A DNA stretch of 64,000 bases from Dactylosporangium aurantiacum (GTDB taxonomy: Bacteria; Actinomycetota; Actinomycetes; Mycobacteriales; Micromonosporaceae). Shown here in pieces: positions 8,255 to 16,091 of this stretch. Made by a program: the position numbers and the translations under genes. The notes under the pieces were generated by a model that was given only the letters and a program-made list of their open reading frames with translations, made no database searches and was not told where the DNA came from. The stretch spans positions 16,845 through 80,844 of the forward strand of contig NZ_JNYJ01000040.1 of the NCBI RefSeq assembly GCF_000716715.1, in the 5' to 3' direction. Position 1 is the stretch's first letter, and every line of letters starts with the position of its first letter.

Positions 8255-9764
8255 CAATGGAAGGGGTCATCGCGACGACGGTCCGCCGCAGCTCCCGTTT
8301 GAGCACCTTGTGGCTCGGCCCGAGCGGCAGGGCGGCCACGACGCGCACCTGCCGCGGGTACTTGTGCCGCCCCAGGTGCTCCCTGGACCAGGCGACGAGG
8401 TCCTCGGCGACCAGTGCGGCGCCGTCGGCCGGGACGACCACCGCGCAGATCTCCTCGCCGTGCACCGGGTCCGGCACGCCGATCACCGCGACCTGCGCGA
8501 CGCCGGGGTGCCGGGCGAGGACCTCCTCGACCTCGCGCGGGTACACGTTGAAGCCGCCCCGGATCACGATGTCCTTCTTGCGGTCGACGATCGTGACGAA
8601 CCCGTCGGCGTCCTTGGTACCGAGGTCGCCGGAGCGGAACCAGCCGTCGACGACGGCGAGGGCGGTGTCCTCGGGCCGGCCCAGGTACCCGGCGAAGACG
8701 TTGTGCCCGCGGATGACGATCTCACCGAGCTCGCCCGGCGGCAGCAGCTCGACGCGGTCGTCCACCTCGGCCCGGGCGACCTCCACCTCGACGCCCCAGA
8801 TCGGGTGGCCGACGGTGCCGGCGCGGGTGCCGAAGTGGGGCTGGTTCGTGGTGGCGGTCGGGGACGTCTCCGACAGCCCGTACCCCTCGAAGATCGACGT
8901 GGCGAACGCGGCGTTGAACCGCTCCAGCACCGCGACCGGCAGCGACGCGCCGCCGGAGATGCACAGCCGCAGCCGGGGCAGCTCGGCCCGGTGCGCGGCG
9001 GCGTCGAGCAGCGCCAGGTACATGGTGGGCACGCCGTGGAACACGTCGACGCCCTCGGCGAGCATGAGGTCCAGGGCCGCGTCGCCGGTGAAGCGGGCCA
9101 GCATGACGAGGGTGGCGCCGAGGCGGAAGGTGCCGTTCATGCCGACCGTCTGGCCGAACGTGTGGAACAGCGGCAGGCAGCCGAGCACGACGTCGGTGGG
9201 GCGGGCGTCGTTGGCGTCGAACACGTTGACCGTCGCGTTCAGCACCAGGTTCAGGTGGGTCAGCACGGCACCCTTGGGCTGCCCGGTGGTGCCGCTGGTG
9301 TACAGCACGACCGCCGGGTCCTGCGGCTCCCGGGAGGCGTAGGAGCGCAGCGGCGCGGCATGCGCGAGGTCCGCCGGCGCGACCACGGTCACGCCGGCCA
9401 GTTCGGCGGCGGCGGCACCGGCGGCGGCGACCGCCGGGTGGCACACGAGCAGCCGGGCGTCGCTGTCGCGCAGCGTGTACGCGACCTCCGGCGCGGTCAG
9501 CAGCAGGTGCACGGGCACGACGACGGCGCCGAGGGCGAGGATGCCGTAGTAGGCGCGGGGGAAGTCCACGACGTTCGGGCACTGCAGCGCGACCCGGTCG
9601 CCTGGGCGCACGCCGAGGTCGCGCAGGGCCGCCGCGTACGTGAGCGCCTCCCGCCACAGCTGCGCGTACGTGACCCGCTGGTCCCCGTCGACGACGGCGA
9701 CGCGCTGCGGGTACCGGCGCGCGGACTCGGCCAGGATCGCCGCGACCGACAATGTGGCGGTCAT
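8238..9764 (-). CDS. Fatty-acid/acyl-CoA ligase (AMP-forming), 508 aa
   Basis: This enzyme activates a carboxylic acid to its CoA thioester through an acyl-adenylate. It carries the ANL-superfamily motifs: YTSGTTGQPKG (P-loop), GYGLSETSP, RSGDLG, DRKKDIVIRGGFNVYPREVE, and the catalytic Lys near the C-terminus (SHKVLKRELR). The length is normal for medium/long-chain or aromatic acyl-CoA ligases. ATG 9764 follows GGAGGTGACGGC inside the 30-codon leader, whose stop overlaps it. With the upstream acyl-CoA dehydrogenase it should feed a beta-oxidation route. The substrate is not evident. Confidence 0.9.
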   Translation of the reverse strand: MTATLSVAAILAESARRYPQRVAVVDGDQRVTYAQLWREALTYAAALRDLGVRPGDRVALQCPNVVDFPRAYYGILALGAVVVPVHLLLTAPEVAYTLRDSDARLLVCHPAVAAAGAAAAELAGVTVVAPADLAHAAPLRSYASREPQDPAVVLYTSGTTGQPKGAVLTHLNLVLNATVNVFDANDARPTDVVLGCLPLFHTFGQTVGMNGTFRLGATLVMLARFTGDAALDLMLAEGVDVFHGVPTMYLALLDAAAHRAELPRLRLCISGGASLPVAVLERFNAAFATSIFEGYGLSETSPTATTNQPHFGTRAGTVGHPIWGVEVEVARAEVDDRVELLPPGELGEIVIRGHNVFAGYLGRPEDTALAVVDGWFRSGDLGTKDADGFVTIVDRKKDIVIRGGFNVYPREVEEVLARHPGVAQVAVIGVPDPVHGEEICAVVVPADGAALVAEDLVAWSREHLGRHKYPRQVRVVAALPLGPSHKVLKRELRRTVVAMTPSIGVTDT

Positions 9765-9853
9765 GCCGTCACCTCCGCTGCGCTCCGGCGCCGGCCTGAC
9801 CTCCACACTGCGCTGCTGATTCGCAGCCCTCCGCTGCGCTGCGGCCCACTCAT
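9761..9853 (-). CDS. Coupled leader ORF, 30 codons (copy 2 of a repeated micro-ORF)
   Basis: ATG 9853 overlaps the stop of the acyl-CoA dehydrogenase gene (ATGA). Thirty codons later the TGA overlaps the ATG of the acyl-CoA ligase. The peptide begins MSGPQRSGG and ends [11 protein letters not shown]. It has the same length as the copy at 4424-4516, with a diverged centre and identical 3' end. Here it bridges two genes of one operon rather than opening one. The DNA gives the ligase its ribosome site. Confidence 0.5.
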   Translation of the reverse strand: MSGPQRSGGLRISSAVWRSGRRRSAAEVTA

Positions 9854-11022
9854 GCGAGGTGCCCGCCGATCTGGGTGAAGCCGCGCAGCAGGTCCCGGGC
9901 GATGATCATGCGCTGCATCTCGTCGGTGCCCTCGAAGATGCGCAGCAGCCGGACCTGCCGGTACCAGCGCTCGATCGGCAGCTCACGGGTGTACCCCATG
10001 CCGCCGTGGATCTGCATGACCCGGTCCACGACGTGGTTGACCATGGTGGCGCCGTAGAGCTTCGCCATCGACGACGTGTGCCGCGGGTCGAGGCCCTGGT
10101 CGACGGTCCAGGCGGCGCGCAGCACCAGCCAGCGGGCCGCCTCCAGCTCGACCTCGGAGTCGGCGATCATCCACTGGATCGCCTGGTTCTGCCCGATGGG
10201 CCGGCCGAACGTGTGCCGGGTGTTGGCGTGCTCGATCGCCATGCCGAGCGCGCGCTCGGCGATGCCCAGCGCGTGCGAGGGGATGACGTAGCGACCCTTG
10301 CCGATCCAGCGCATCGCCAGGTCGAAGCCCTGGCCCAGCTCGCCGAGGATGTTGCGGCCGGGCACCCGCACGTCGTCGAAGATGAGCGACGCCGGGCCGC
10401 CCTCGCCCATGGTCTGGATGAACTCGGAGCGCCAGCCCATCGACCGGTCGACGAGGAAGGCGGTCGCGCCGCCCTTGCGCACGTCCTTGTCCCGGTCGGT
10501 GACGGCGATGACGATCGTGAAGTCGGCGTCGTTGCCGTTGGTGATGAACGTCTTCTCGCCGCTGAGCAGCCAGTCGTCGCCGTCACGGCGGGCGCTGAAG
10601 CTGATGTTCGCCGCGTCGGAGCCGGCGCCGGGCTCGGTGATCGCGAAGCACGACACGCGCTCGCCCTCGATGGTCGGCACGAGGTACTCGCGGCGCTGCT
10701 CCTCGTTGGCGAAGTACAGGATGTTGTCGGCCTCGCCGCCGAAGCGGAACGGCACGTAGGAGCGGCCGACCTCGGTCCACACCAGGGACTGCAGCACCGC
10801 GGGGAGGTCCATGCCGCCGTACTCCTCGGGGGTGGACAGCCCCCAGAAGCCGAACTGCTTCGCCTTGAGCTGCAGCTCGCGCAGCTCGCCGCGCTCCAGC
10901 CCGGGCTGGTGGCGGCGTTCGCGGCGCAGCACCTCCTGCTCGAGGGGCTCGACCTCCTTGCGGATGAAGGACCGGGCGGTGTCCCGGATCGCCTTCTCCT
11001 CGTCACTGAGCGAGAAATCCAT
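9850..11022 (-). CDS. Acyl-CoA dehydrogenase, 390 aa
   Basis: This FAD enzyme makes the alpha,beta double bond in an acyl-CoA. It shows the family signatures in order: MDFSLSDEEKAIRDTARSF, CFAITEPGAGSDAANI (FAD/substrate loop), GEKTFITNGNDADF, and the C-terminal RIFEGTDEMQRM with the catalytic base Glu364. Length is typical. It opens a leftward unit (dehydrogenase, 30-codon ORF, ligase, LuxR-type regulator) and is divergent from an alpha/beta hydrolase. A palindromic operator lies in the 47-base gap. Confidence 0.92.
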   Translation of the reverse strand: MDFSLSDEEKAIRDTARSFIRKEVEPLEQEVLRRERRHQPGLERGELRELQLKAKQFGFWGLSTPEEYGGMDLPAVLQSLVWTEVGRSYVPFRFGGEADNILYFANEEQRREYLVPTIEGERVSCFAITEPGAGSDAANISFSARRDGDDWLLSGEKTFITNGNDADFTIVIAVTDRDKDVRKGGATAFLVDRSMGWRSEFIQTMGEGGPASLIFDDVRVPGRNILGELGQGFDLAMRWIGKGRYVIPSHALGIAERALGMAIEHANTRHTFGRPIGQNQAIQWMIADSEVELEAARWLVLRAAWTVDQGLDPRHTSSMAKLYGATMVNHVVDRVMQIHGGMGYTRELPIERWYRQVRLLRIFEGTDEMQRMIIARDLLRGFTQIGGHLA

Positions 11023-11039
11023 CGCTACCCTCTCCTATT

Positions 11040-11061
11040 TGCACTCGGAGTGCACTAATCT
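11040..11061. promoter_or_regulatory. Operator TGCACTCGGAGTGCA with adjoining -10 element
   Basis: A perfect 7-base inverted repeat with one central base (11040-11054) lies between the divergent dehydrogenase and hydrolase genes. It abuts TAATCT (11056-11061), the -10 of the leaderless hydrolase mRNA, eight bases before its ATG. The same 15-mer with two changes recurs at 14702. The regulator is not identified. Confidence 0.7.
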
Positions 11062-11069
11062 TCGCCGGC

Positions 11070-11834
11070 ATGGATCGGTTCAGTTCTTTCGACGGGGTCG
11101 GCATCGCGTACCAGGTGTGGGGCGGCCCCTCGGCGCTGCCGCCGGTGGTGCTGCACCACGGGTTCGTCGTCGACGCCAATGTCAACTTCGTCGGCCCCGG
11201 CCTGGTCGACGCCCTGGTCACCGCGGGCCGGCAGGTCGTCGCCCCGGACGCGCGTGGCCACGGCGCCTCAGACAAGCCGCACGACGCCGCCCGCTACGGC
11301 GAGGCCGTCATGGCCCGTGACCTCGGCTGCCTGCTCGACACGATCGGCGCCGGCACCGTGGACCTGGTCGGGTACTCGATGGGCGCCGTCGTGTCCGCCA
11401 TCTTCGCCAGCGGCGACCCGCGGGTGCGCCGGCTCGTGCTGTCCGGCGTCGGTGCCGGCGTCGTCGAGCTCGGCGGGCTGGACACCCGGGTCGTGCCGCC
11501 CGCCGAGATCGCCGCGGTCCTGCTCACCTCGTCGCCGGCGGCGGTGGAGGCGTCCCCGGCCGCCGCGTTCCGGGTGCTGGCCGACGCGATCGGCGCGGAC
11601 CGGGCCGCCCTGGCCGCCCAGGTGCACGCGGCGCACCGCACCCCGATCGCGCTGGACCGGATCACCGCACCCACCCTCGTGCTCGCCGGGCGGGACGACA
11701 ACCTCGCCGCGCGGCCGGAGGTCCTGGCGGGCGCGATCCCCGGTGCCCGGTGGCGGCTGGTGAGCGGCGACCACATGACCGCGGTGCGCGCCCCCGCGTA
11801 CGCGCCGGCGGTCGTGGAGTTCCTGGCGGGCTGA
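11070..11834 (+). CDS. Alpha/beta-fold hydrolase, 254 aa
   Basis: A single-domain serine hydrolase with HHG oxyanion segment (PPVVLHHGFV), DARGHGAS, nucleophile elbow GYSMGA, an acid in the AGRDDN strand, and the His in SGDHMTAV. There is no signal peptide, so it is cytoplasmic. The start is ATG 11070, leaderless after TAATCT. The shared operator with the acyl-CoA dehydrogenase suggests it cleaves an ester or thioester in the same catabolic route. Substrate unknown. It converges on the second acyl-CoA dehydrogenase ten bases downstream. Confidence 0.88.
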   Translation: MDRFSSFDGVGIAYQVWGGPSALPPVVLHHGFVVDANVNFVGPGLVDALVTAGRQVVAPDARGHGASDKPHDAARYGEAVMARDLGCLLDTIGAGTVDLVGYSMGAVVSAIFASGDPRVRRLVLSGVGAGVVELGGLDTRVVPPAEIAAVLLTSSPAAVEASPAAAFRVLADAIGADRAALAAQVHAAHRTPIALDRITAPTLVLAGRDDNLAARPEVLAGAIPGARWRLVSGDHMTAVRAPAYAPAVVEFLAG

Positions 11835-11844
11835 GTCACCGCGG

Positions 11845-13041
11845 TCACCGGTACCGGCGCAGCTCGCGGCGGGCGAGCGAGCGGCGGTGCACCTCGTCGG
11901 GGCCGTCGGCGATGCGGATCGTGCGGGCCCGGGACCACAGCCCGGCCAGCGGCGTGTCCTGGCTGACGCCGGCGGCGCCGTGCGCCTGGATCGCCTTGTC
12001 GACGATCCACTCCACCGCCGACGGCACCGCGATCTTGATGGCCTGGATCTCGGTGTGCGCGCCCTGGTTGCCGACGGTGTCCATCAGCCACGCGGTCTTG
12101 AGCACCAGCAGGCGGGCCTGCTCGATGCGGACCCGGGACCCGGCGATCCAGTCCTGCACGACGCCCTGCTCCGCGATCGGCCGGCCGAACGCGACCCGGT
12201 CCGTCACCCGCCGGCACATCAGCTCCAGGGCGCGCTCCGCCATGCCGATGAGCCGCATGCAGTGGTGGATGCGCCCGGGGCCGAGCCGGGCCTGCGCGAT
12301 CGCGAACCCGTCGCCCTCCCCGCCGAGCAGGTGTCCGGCCGGGACCCGCACGTCGCGGAACTCGATCTCGGCGTGCCCGCCGTGGTCGCCGTCGTCGTAG
12401 CCGAAGCTGCGCAGGCCGCGCCGCACGGTGACGCCCGGGGTGCCGCGCGGCACGAGCACCATGCTCTGCTGCCGGTGCCGGGGCCCGTCCGGGTCGCTCT
12501 TGCCCATCACGACCAGCAGCTCGCAGTGCGGGCTCATACCACCGGTGGCGAACCATTTGCGGCCGTTGACGACGTACGTGTCACCGTCGCGCTCGATCCG
12601 GGTGGCGACGTTCGTCGCGTCGGACGAGGCGACATCCGGCTCGGTCATGCAGAACGCCGAGCGGATCCGCCCGTCCAGCAACGGCTCCAGCCACCGCTCC
12701 CGCTGCCACGGGGTGCCGAACCCGGCGAGCAGCTCCATGTTGCCGGTGTCGGGGGCGGCGCAGTTCAGCGCGGCCGGGGCGAGCGACGGGCTGCGCCCCA
12801 TGATCTCGGCGAGCGGCGCGTACTGCAGGTTCGTCAGCCCCGCGCCGTGCTCGCCGGGCAGGAACAGGTTCCACAGCCCCCGCGCGCGGGCGTGCCGGCG
12901 CAGCTCGTCCAGGACCGGCGGCGGGCCCCAGTCGCCGGTGCGCTCGCCCAGCCGCGCCTCGGCCGGGTACACGTGCTCGTCCATGAACGCCAGGAGCCGC
13001 TCACGGTACCCCTCGGTCACCGCGTCGTACGTGAAGTCCAT
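11845..13041 (-). CDS. Acyl-CoA dehydrogenase (ACAD10/11-like subgroup), 398 aa
   Basis: It starts MDFTYDAVTEGYRERLLAFM and carries AFCMTEPDVASSDATNV, GRKWFATGG and GRIHHCMRLIGMAERALE, with a C-terminal RIADGPDEVH in place of EGTDEMQ. That last signature places it with the ACAD10/11-like or FadE-type enzymes acting on unusual acyl chains. It is third in a leftward unit. The stop of the preceding SDR directly abuts its ATG (TAGATG), so translation is likely coupled. Confidence 0.9.
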   Translation of the reverse strand: MDFTYDAVTEGYRERLLAFMDEHVYPAEARLGERTGDWGPPPVLDELRRHARARGLWNLFLPGEHGAGLTNLQYAPLAEIMGRSPSLAPAALNCAAPDTGNMELLAGFGTPWQRERWLEPLLDGRIRSAFCMTEPDVASSDATNVATRIERDGDTYVVNGRKWFATGGMSPHCELLVVMGKSDPDGPRHRQQSMVLVPRGTPGVTVRRGLRSFGYDDGDHGGHAEIEFRDVRVPAGHLLGGEGDGFAIAQARLGPGRIHHCMRLIGMAERALELMCRRVTDRVAFGRPIAEQGVVQDWIAGSRVRIEQARLLVLKTAWLMDTVGNQGAHTEIQAIKIAVPSAVEWIVDKAIQAHGAAGVSQDTPLAGLWSRARTIRIADGPDEVHRRSLARRELRRYR

Positions 13042-13914
13042 CTACGGCCGCCCTTGTTCGAGCTTCTGCTGGAGCCGGTTCATGCCGCCCAGCCACCGGT
13101 CCGGGTCCTCGCCGCGGCGGGCGTAGTACGTGGCGACCTCCGGGTGCGGCAGGATCAGGAACCGGTCGCCGGCCAGGGCCTCCACGACGTGGTCCGCGAC
13201 CCGCTCCGGGGTGATCGCGGTGCGGTCCAGCAGCCCGCGGCTCGGACCGGTGCCGCGCGCCAGCATCGGGGTCTGCACCCCCTGCGGGCACAGCGCCTGC
13301 ACGACGACGCCACGGTGGGCGTACGTGGCGCGCAGCCACTCGGCGTAGGCGAACGCGGCGTGCTTGGTCACCGCGTACGGCGCCTTGCCGAGCAGGGTCA
13401 GCATGCCCGCCGCGGACACGGTGGCCAGGAACCGGCCGTGGCCCCGGGCGAGCCAGCGCGGCAGCAACGCCCGCGACGCGTACACGTGCGCCATGACGTT
13501 GACCTGCCACGCCTGCTGCCACAGCGCGTCGGGCGCGGTCGCGTCACCGCCGTGCGCGACACCGGCGTTGGCGCAGAACAGGTCGAGCGCGCCGAGCTTG
13601 TCCCAGGTGAAGTCGACGAGCCGGTCGGCCTCGTCGGGGTCGGCGACGTCGCCGGAGAAGGCGAGGCCGTCGATCTCGTAGGCGACCCGGCGGGCCGCGT
13701 CGGTGTCGAGGTCGTTGACGACGACCTGGGCGCCGAGCCCGGCGAAGCGGCGGGCGAGGGCGGCGCCGATCCCCGAGCCGCCACCGGTGATGACCACGGC
13801 GGCACCGTTGAGCTGCAGCGCGGCGCCGTGGTGCTGCGGCCCGGTGCCGTGCTGTTCCGGCCCGGCGCCGTGGTGCTGGGGCCCTGCGCCGTGGTGCTGC
13901 GGCGCGGCGCCCAT
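13042..13914 (-). CDS. Short-chain dehydrogenase/reductase with His-rich repeat leader, 290 aa
   Basis: This classical SDR has the NAD(P) site GGGSGIGAAL at about residues 42-51, NAG (CANAGVAHGG), a Ser in ATVSAAGML, and the YAVTKHA active site (Y-x-x-x-K). About 35 extra residues precede the fold. They are five tandem heptapeptides of the GAGPQHH type with seven or more His. ATG 13914 overlaps the previous stop (TGATG), so the extension is translated. The C-terminal ~40 residues resemble SDRs in fatty-acid or steroid degradation clusters. It should oxidise a hydroxyacyl intermediate, by context. Confidence 0.88.
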   Translation of the reverse strand: MGAAPQHHGAGPQHHGAGPEQHGTGPQHHGAALQLNGAAVVITGGGSGIGAALARRFAGLGAQVVVNDLDTDAARRVAYEIDGLAFSGDVADPDEADRLVDFTWDKLGALDLFCANAGVAHGGDATAPDALWQQAWQVNVMAHVYASRALLPRWLARGHGRFLATVSAAGMLTLLGKAPYAVTKHAAFAYAEWLRATYAHRGVVVQALCPQGVQTPMLARGTGPSRGLLDRTAITPERVADHVVEALAGDRFLILPHPEVATYYARRGEDPDRWLGGMNRLQQKLEQGRP

Positions 13915-14678
13915 CAGCCGGCCCGCCGGGCGAGGGTGACGCCGCCGTCGACGACGAGCGTCTGGCCGGTGATCCAGCTCGCCTCGTCGGAGGCGAGGAA
14001 CGCCGCCGCGCCGGCCACGTCGCGGGGCACGCCCAGGCGGCGCATCGGGTACAGGGCGGCGGTCTGCTCCTCGTGCCCCTCGTACAGGGCGGCCGCGAAG
14101 CGGGTCTTCACCACCGCCGGCGCGATCGCGTTGACCCGCACCGCCGGCGCCAGCTCGACCGCCAGGCACGCGGTGAGATGGTTGAGCGCGGCCTTGGTCA
14201 CGCCGTAGAAGGCGATGCCGGCCGGCGGCTGCACCGCCGACACCGACGACACGTTGACCACCACGCCCCCGGCGTCGGGCGGCTTGCGGAACACCTCCTG
14301 CACCCAGCCGAGCGCACTGAGCACGTTCACCTCGAAGATCTTGCGGGCGGCGGCGAGGTCGAGCTCCAGCAGCGGGCCGTACACGGGATTGATGCCGGTG
14401 TTGTTGACCAGGACGTCCGGCGGGCCGAACAGGTCCGACACGTGCCGCACGGCCTCGACGCGGTGCTCCGGGTCGTCGGCGCGCCCGGGCACGGCGACGG
14501 CGTTGACCGGCCCGCCGAGGGCGCTGACCGCCTCGGCGAGCGCGTCGGGCTTGCGGGCGGTGATGCAGACCTTCGCGCCCTCCTCGACGAACCGCCGGGC
14601 GATGGCCAGCCCGATGCCCCGGCTCGCGCCCGTGACGACCGCGACCCGGCCCGCGAGCCGGCCCTCCTGTGCGCTCAT
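13914..14678 (-). CDS. Short-chain dehydrogenase/reductase, 254 aa
   Basis: First gene of the unit, with ATG 14678 behind GGAAGGAG. The cofactor site is VVTGASRGIGLAIA. The ARKPD acceptor region after strand 2 suggests NADP(H). NNTGINP is a variant of the usual NNAG. Active-site Ser is in NVSSVSAV and Tyr/Lys in FYGVTKAA. The C-terminus SWITGQTLVVDGGVT is typical of FabG-like enzymes. It probably reduces or oxidises a 3-oxo/hydroxy group in the same acyl-CoA pathway. Confidence 0.9.
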   Translation of the reverse strand: MSAQEGRLAGRVAVVTGASRGIGLAIARRFVEEGAKVCITARKPDALAEAVSALGGPVNAVAVPGRADDPEHRVEAVRHVSDLFGPPDVLVNNTGINPVYGPLLELDLAAARKIFEVNVLSALGWVQEVFRKPPDAGGVVVNVSSVSAVQPPAGIAFYGVTKAALNHLTACLAVELAPAVRVNAIAPAVVKTRFAAALYEGHEEQTAALYPMRRLGVPRDVAGAAAFLASDEASWITGQTLVVDGGVTLARRAG

Positions 14679-14701
14679 ACAGCTCCTTCCGCGCGGGTAT
14701 G

Positions 14702-14716
14702 TGCACTTGGAGTGTA
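14702..14716. promoter_or_regulatory. Operator TGCACTTGGAGTGTA (second copy)
   Basis: This 15-mer differs in two bases from the perfect palindrome at 11040-11054. It lies between the divergent SDR and glycosyltransferase genes. The overlapping TATGTT (14715-14720) could be the rightward -10. It implies common control of the two acyl-CoA gene blocks. Confidence 0.6.
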
Positions 14717-14754
14717 TGTTGTTCAGCGCGGCCGTCAACTGGCAAGCTGGGCCG

Positions 14755-15744
14755 GTGCGCGTGCTCTTCGCCAGCCTCGGCTCCGTCGGCCACACCTATC
14801 CCCTGATCCCTCTGGCGGTCGCCGCCCGCGCCGCCGGCCACGAGGTGCACTTCGCCGCCGGCGAGGAGGTCCACCCGCCGCTCGCCGCGCACGGGCTGCG
14901 GCCGTTCCGCCCCGCCGACGCCTTCTACGAGATCTACGCCGAGGACCTGGCGCCCGAGCTCGACCGGCTGCGCCCCGACCTCGTCGTGCACGGCTGGGGC
15001 CTGCCGGGGGCGGCGGTCGCCGCGCGCCAGGCCGGCATCCCCGGCATCTGGCACGGCTTCGGCCGCATGATCCCCGACGGCATCGGCCTGCAGCTGCCCG
15101 ACACCGCCGTGCCCGGCCTGCCGCACCTGGACATCTGCCCGCCGTCGCTGCAGGACAAGGACTTCCTCGCCACCGCCGAGCGCATCGAGCTGCGCCCGGT
15201 GCCGTTCACCCACCCTGACACCCCCGCGGCGCTCCCCCGCGACACCCGGCCGCTGGTGTACCTGACGCTCGGCACCGTCTTCGGCACCGCCGCCCTGCTG
15301 CGCACCGCGATCGCCGGGCTGTCCCGGCTGGACGTCACCGTGGTCGCCGCCGCGGGGCGGGTCCCGCCGCAGCAGCTGCGCGACGTGCCGGCCGGCGTCA
15401 CCGTCGCACGGTGGGTGCCGCAGGCGCAGCTGCTGCCCCAGGCCGACGTCGTCGTCCACCACGGCGGCAGCGGCACCACGCTGGGGGCGCTGGCGGCGGG
15501 CGTACCGCAGCTGCTGCTGCCGCAGGGGGCGGACCAGTTCGCCAACGCCGAGGCGGTCACCGCCGCCGGTGCCGGCCTGCGACTGGACGCCGGCGAGGTC
15601 ACCGCCGACGCGGTCGCCGCGCAGGTGTCGGCGCTGCTCGGCACGCGCGGCGACGACCACCGCGACGCCGCCCGGTCGATCGCCGGCGAGATCGCCCGCA
15701 TGCCGTCCCCGGCCGACGTCGCCCGGCGCCTGCCGGCGCTCTGA
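14755..15744 (+). CDS. GT1-family (MGT/UGT-like) glycosyltransferase, 329 aa
   Basis: A GT-B glycosyltransferase of the macrolide/flavonoid type. The N-terminus is VRVLFASLGSVGHTYPLIPL (acceptor site). The C-terminal donor signature is WVPQAQLLPQADVVVHHGGS, followed by GTTLGALAAGVPQLLLPQGADQ. At 329 aa it is shorter than the usual ~390-420, mainly in the N-terminal half. The start is GTG 14755. An in-frame ATG at 14716 would add 13 residues but lies inside the operator. It probably glycosylates a lipid or hydrophobic small molecule. The shared operator ties it to the SDR/dehydrogenase unit. Confidence 0.85.
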   Translation: MRVLFASLGSVGHTYPLIPLAVAARAAGHEVHFAAGEEVHPPLAAHGLRPFRPADAFYEIYAEDLAPELDRLRPDLVVHGWGLPGAAVAARQAGIPGIWHGFGRMIPDGIGLQLPDTAVPGLPHLDICPPSLQDKDFLATAERIELRPVPFTHPDTPAALPRDTRPLVYLTLGTVFGTAALLRTAIAGLSRLDVTVVAAAGRVPPQQLRDVPAGVTVARWVPQAQLLPQADVVVHHGGSGTTLGALAAGVPQLLLPQGADQFANAEAVTAAGAGLRLDAGEVTADAVAAQVSALLGTRGDDHRDAARSIAGEIARMPSPADVARRLPAL

Positions 15745-15796
15745 CGGTGCCACGGCCCGGTGTCGCCCGCCGGCCCGCCGACCGCCCACGGGACCT

Positions 15797-15944
15797 GCTG
15801 ACGGTTGCCCGGCCGGCGCTTGCGGGGCCTGCTGACGGTTGCCCGGCCGGCGCTTGCGGGGCCTGCCGACGGTTGCCCGGCCGGCACCCGCGGGCCGGCT
15901 GACGGTTGCCCGGCCGGCGTCGCCCGGTGGCCCGATGACGGTTT
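15797..15944. repeat. 34-bp non-coding tandem repeat, about four and a half copies
   Basis: Copies of a unit beginning GCTGACGGTTGCCCGGCCGG start at 15797, 15831, 15865, 15898 and, degenerate, 15934. The period of 34 bases is not a multiple of three and no credible gene spans it. The stretch 15745-16091 holds only this repeat and the promoter region of the next gene. Confidence 0.8.
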
Positions 15945-15962
15945 TCTCATCGAACTCTTATC
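15942..15962 (+). promoter_or_regulatory. Direct-repeat motif TTTTCTCATCGA (copy 1)
   Basis: The 12-mer TTTTCTCATCGA is followed by CTTATC, so CTCATC (15946) and CTTATC (15957) repeat with an 11-base period. The same arrangement occurs at 29375. Both sites precede a short gene with one membrane segment. The spacing is that of OmpR/PhoB-type response-regulator boxes. Confidence 0.4.
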
Positions 15963-16091
15963 CGCGCGGACCGGCCCTCTTAAGCGCCCGGCCGATCCTT
16001 GCGGGTGCCGGCCCACCGTGGACCCCTGCCACGCGCGCCGGCGGTCGCCGGCGGATGCCGGCCGACCATCGCCGGCCACGGAGGACCACTG

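Noticed and set aside
11294..12556. A 420-codon leftward frame across the hydrolase and dehydrogenase genes
   Set aside because: It shadows one gene in another frame and the other antisense; no motif fits.
13042..15789. A 915-codon leftward reading frame
   Set aside because: It joins the true SDR gene (13042-13914) to antisense sequence of the glycosyltransferase and a shifted frame of the other SDR. Only the part from ATG 13914 has a family and a coupled start.
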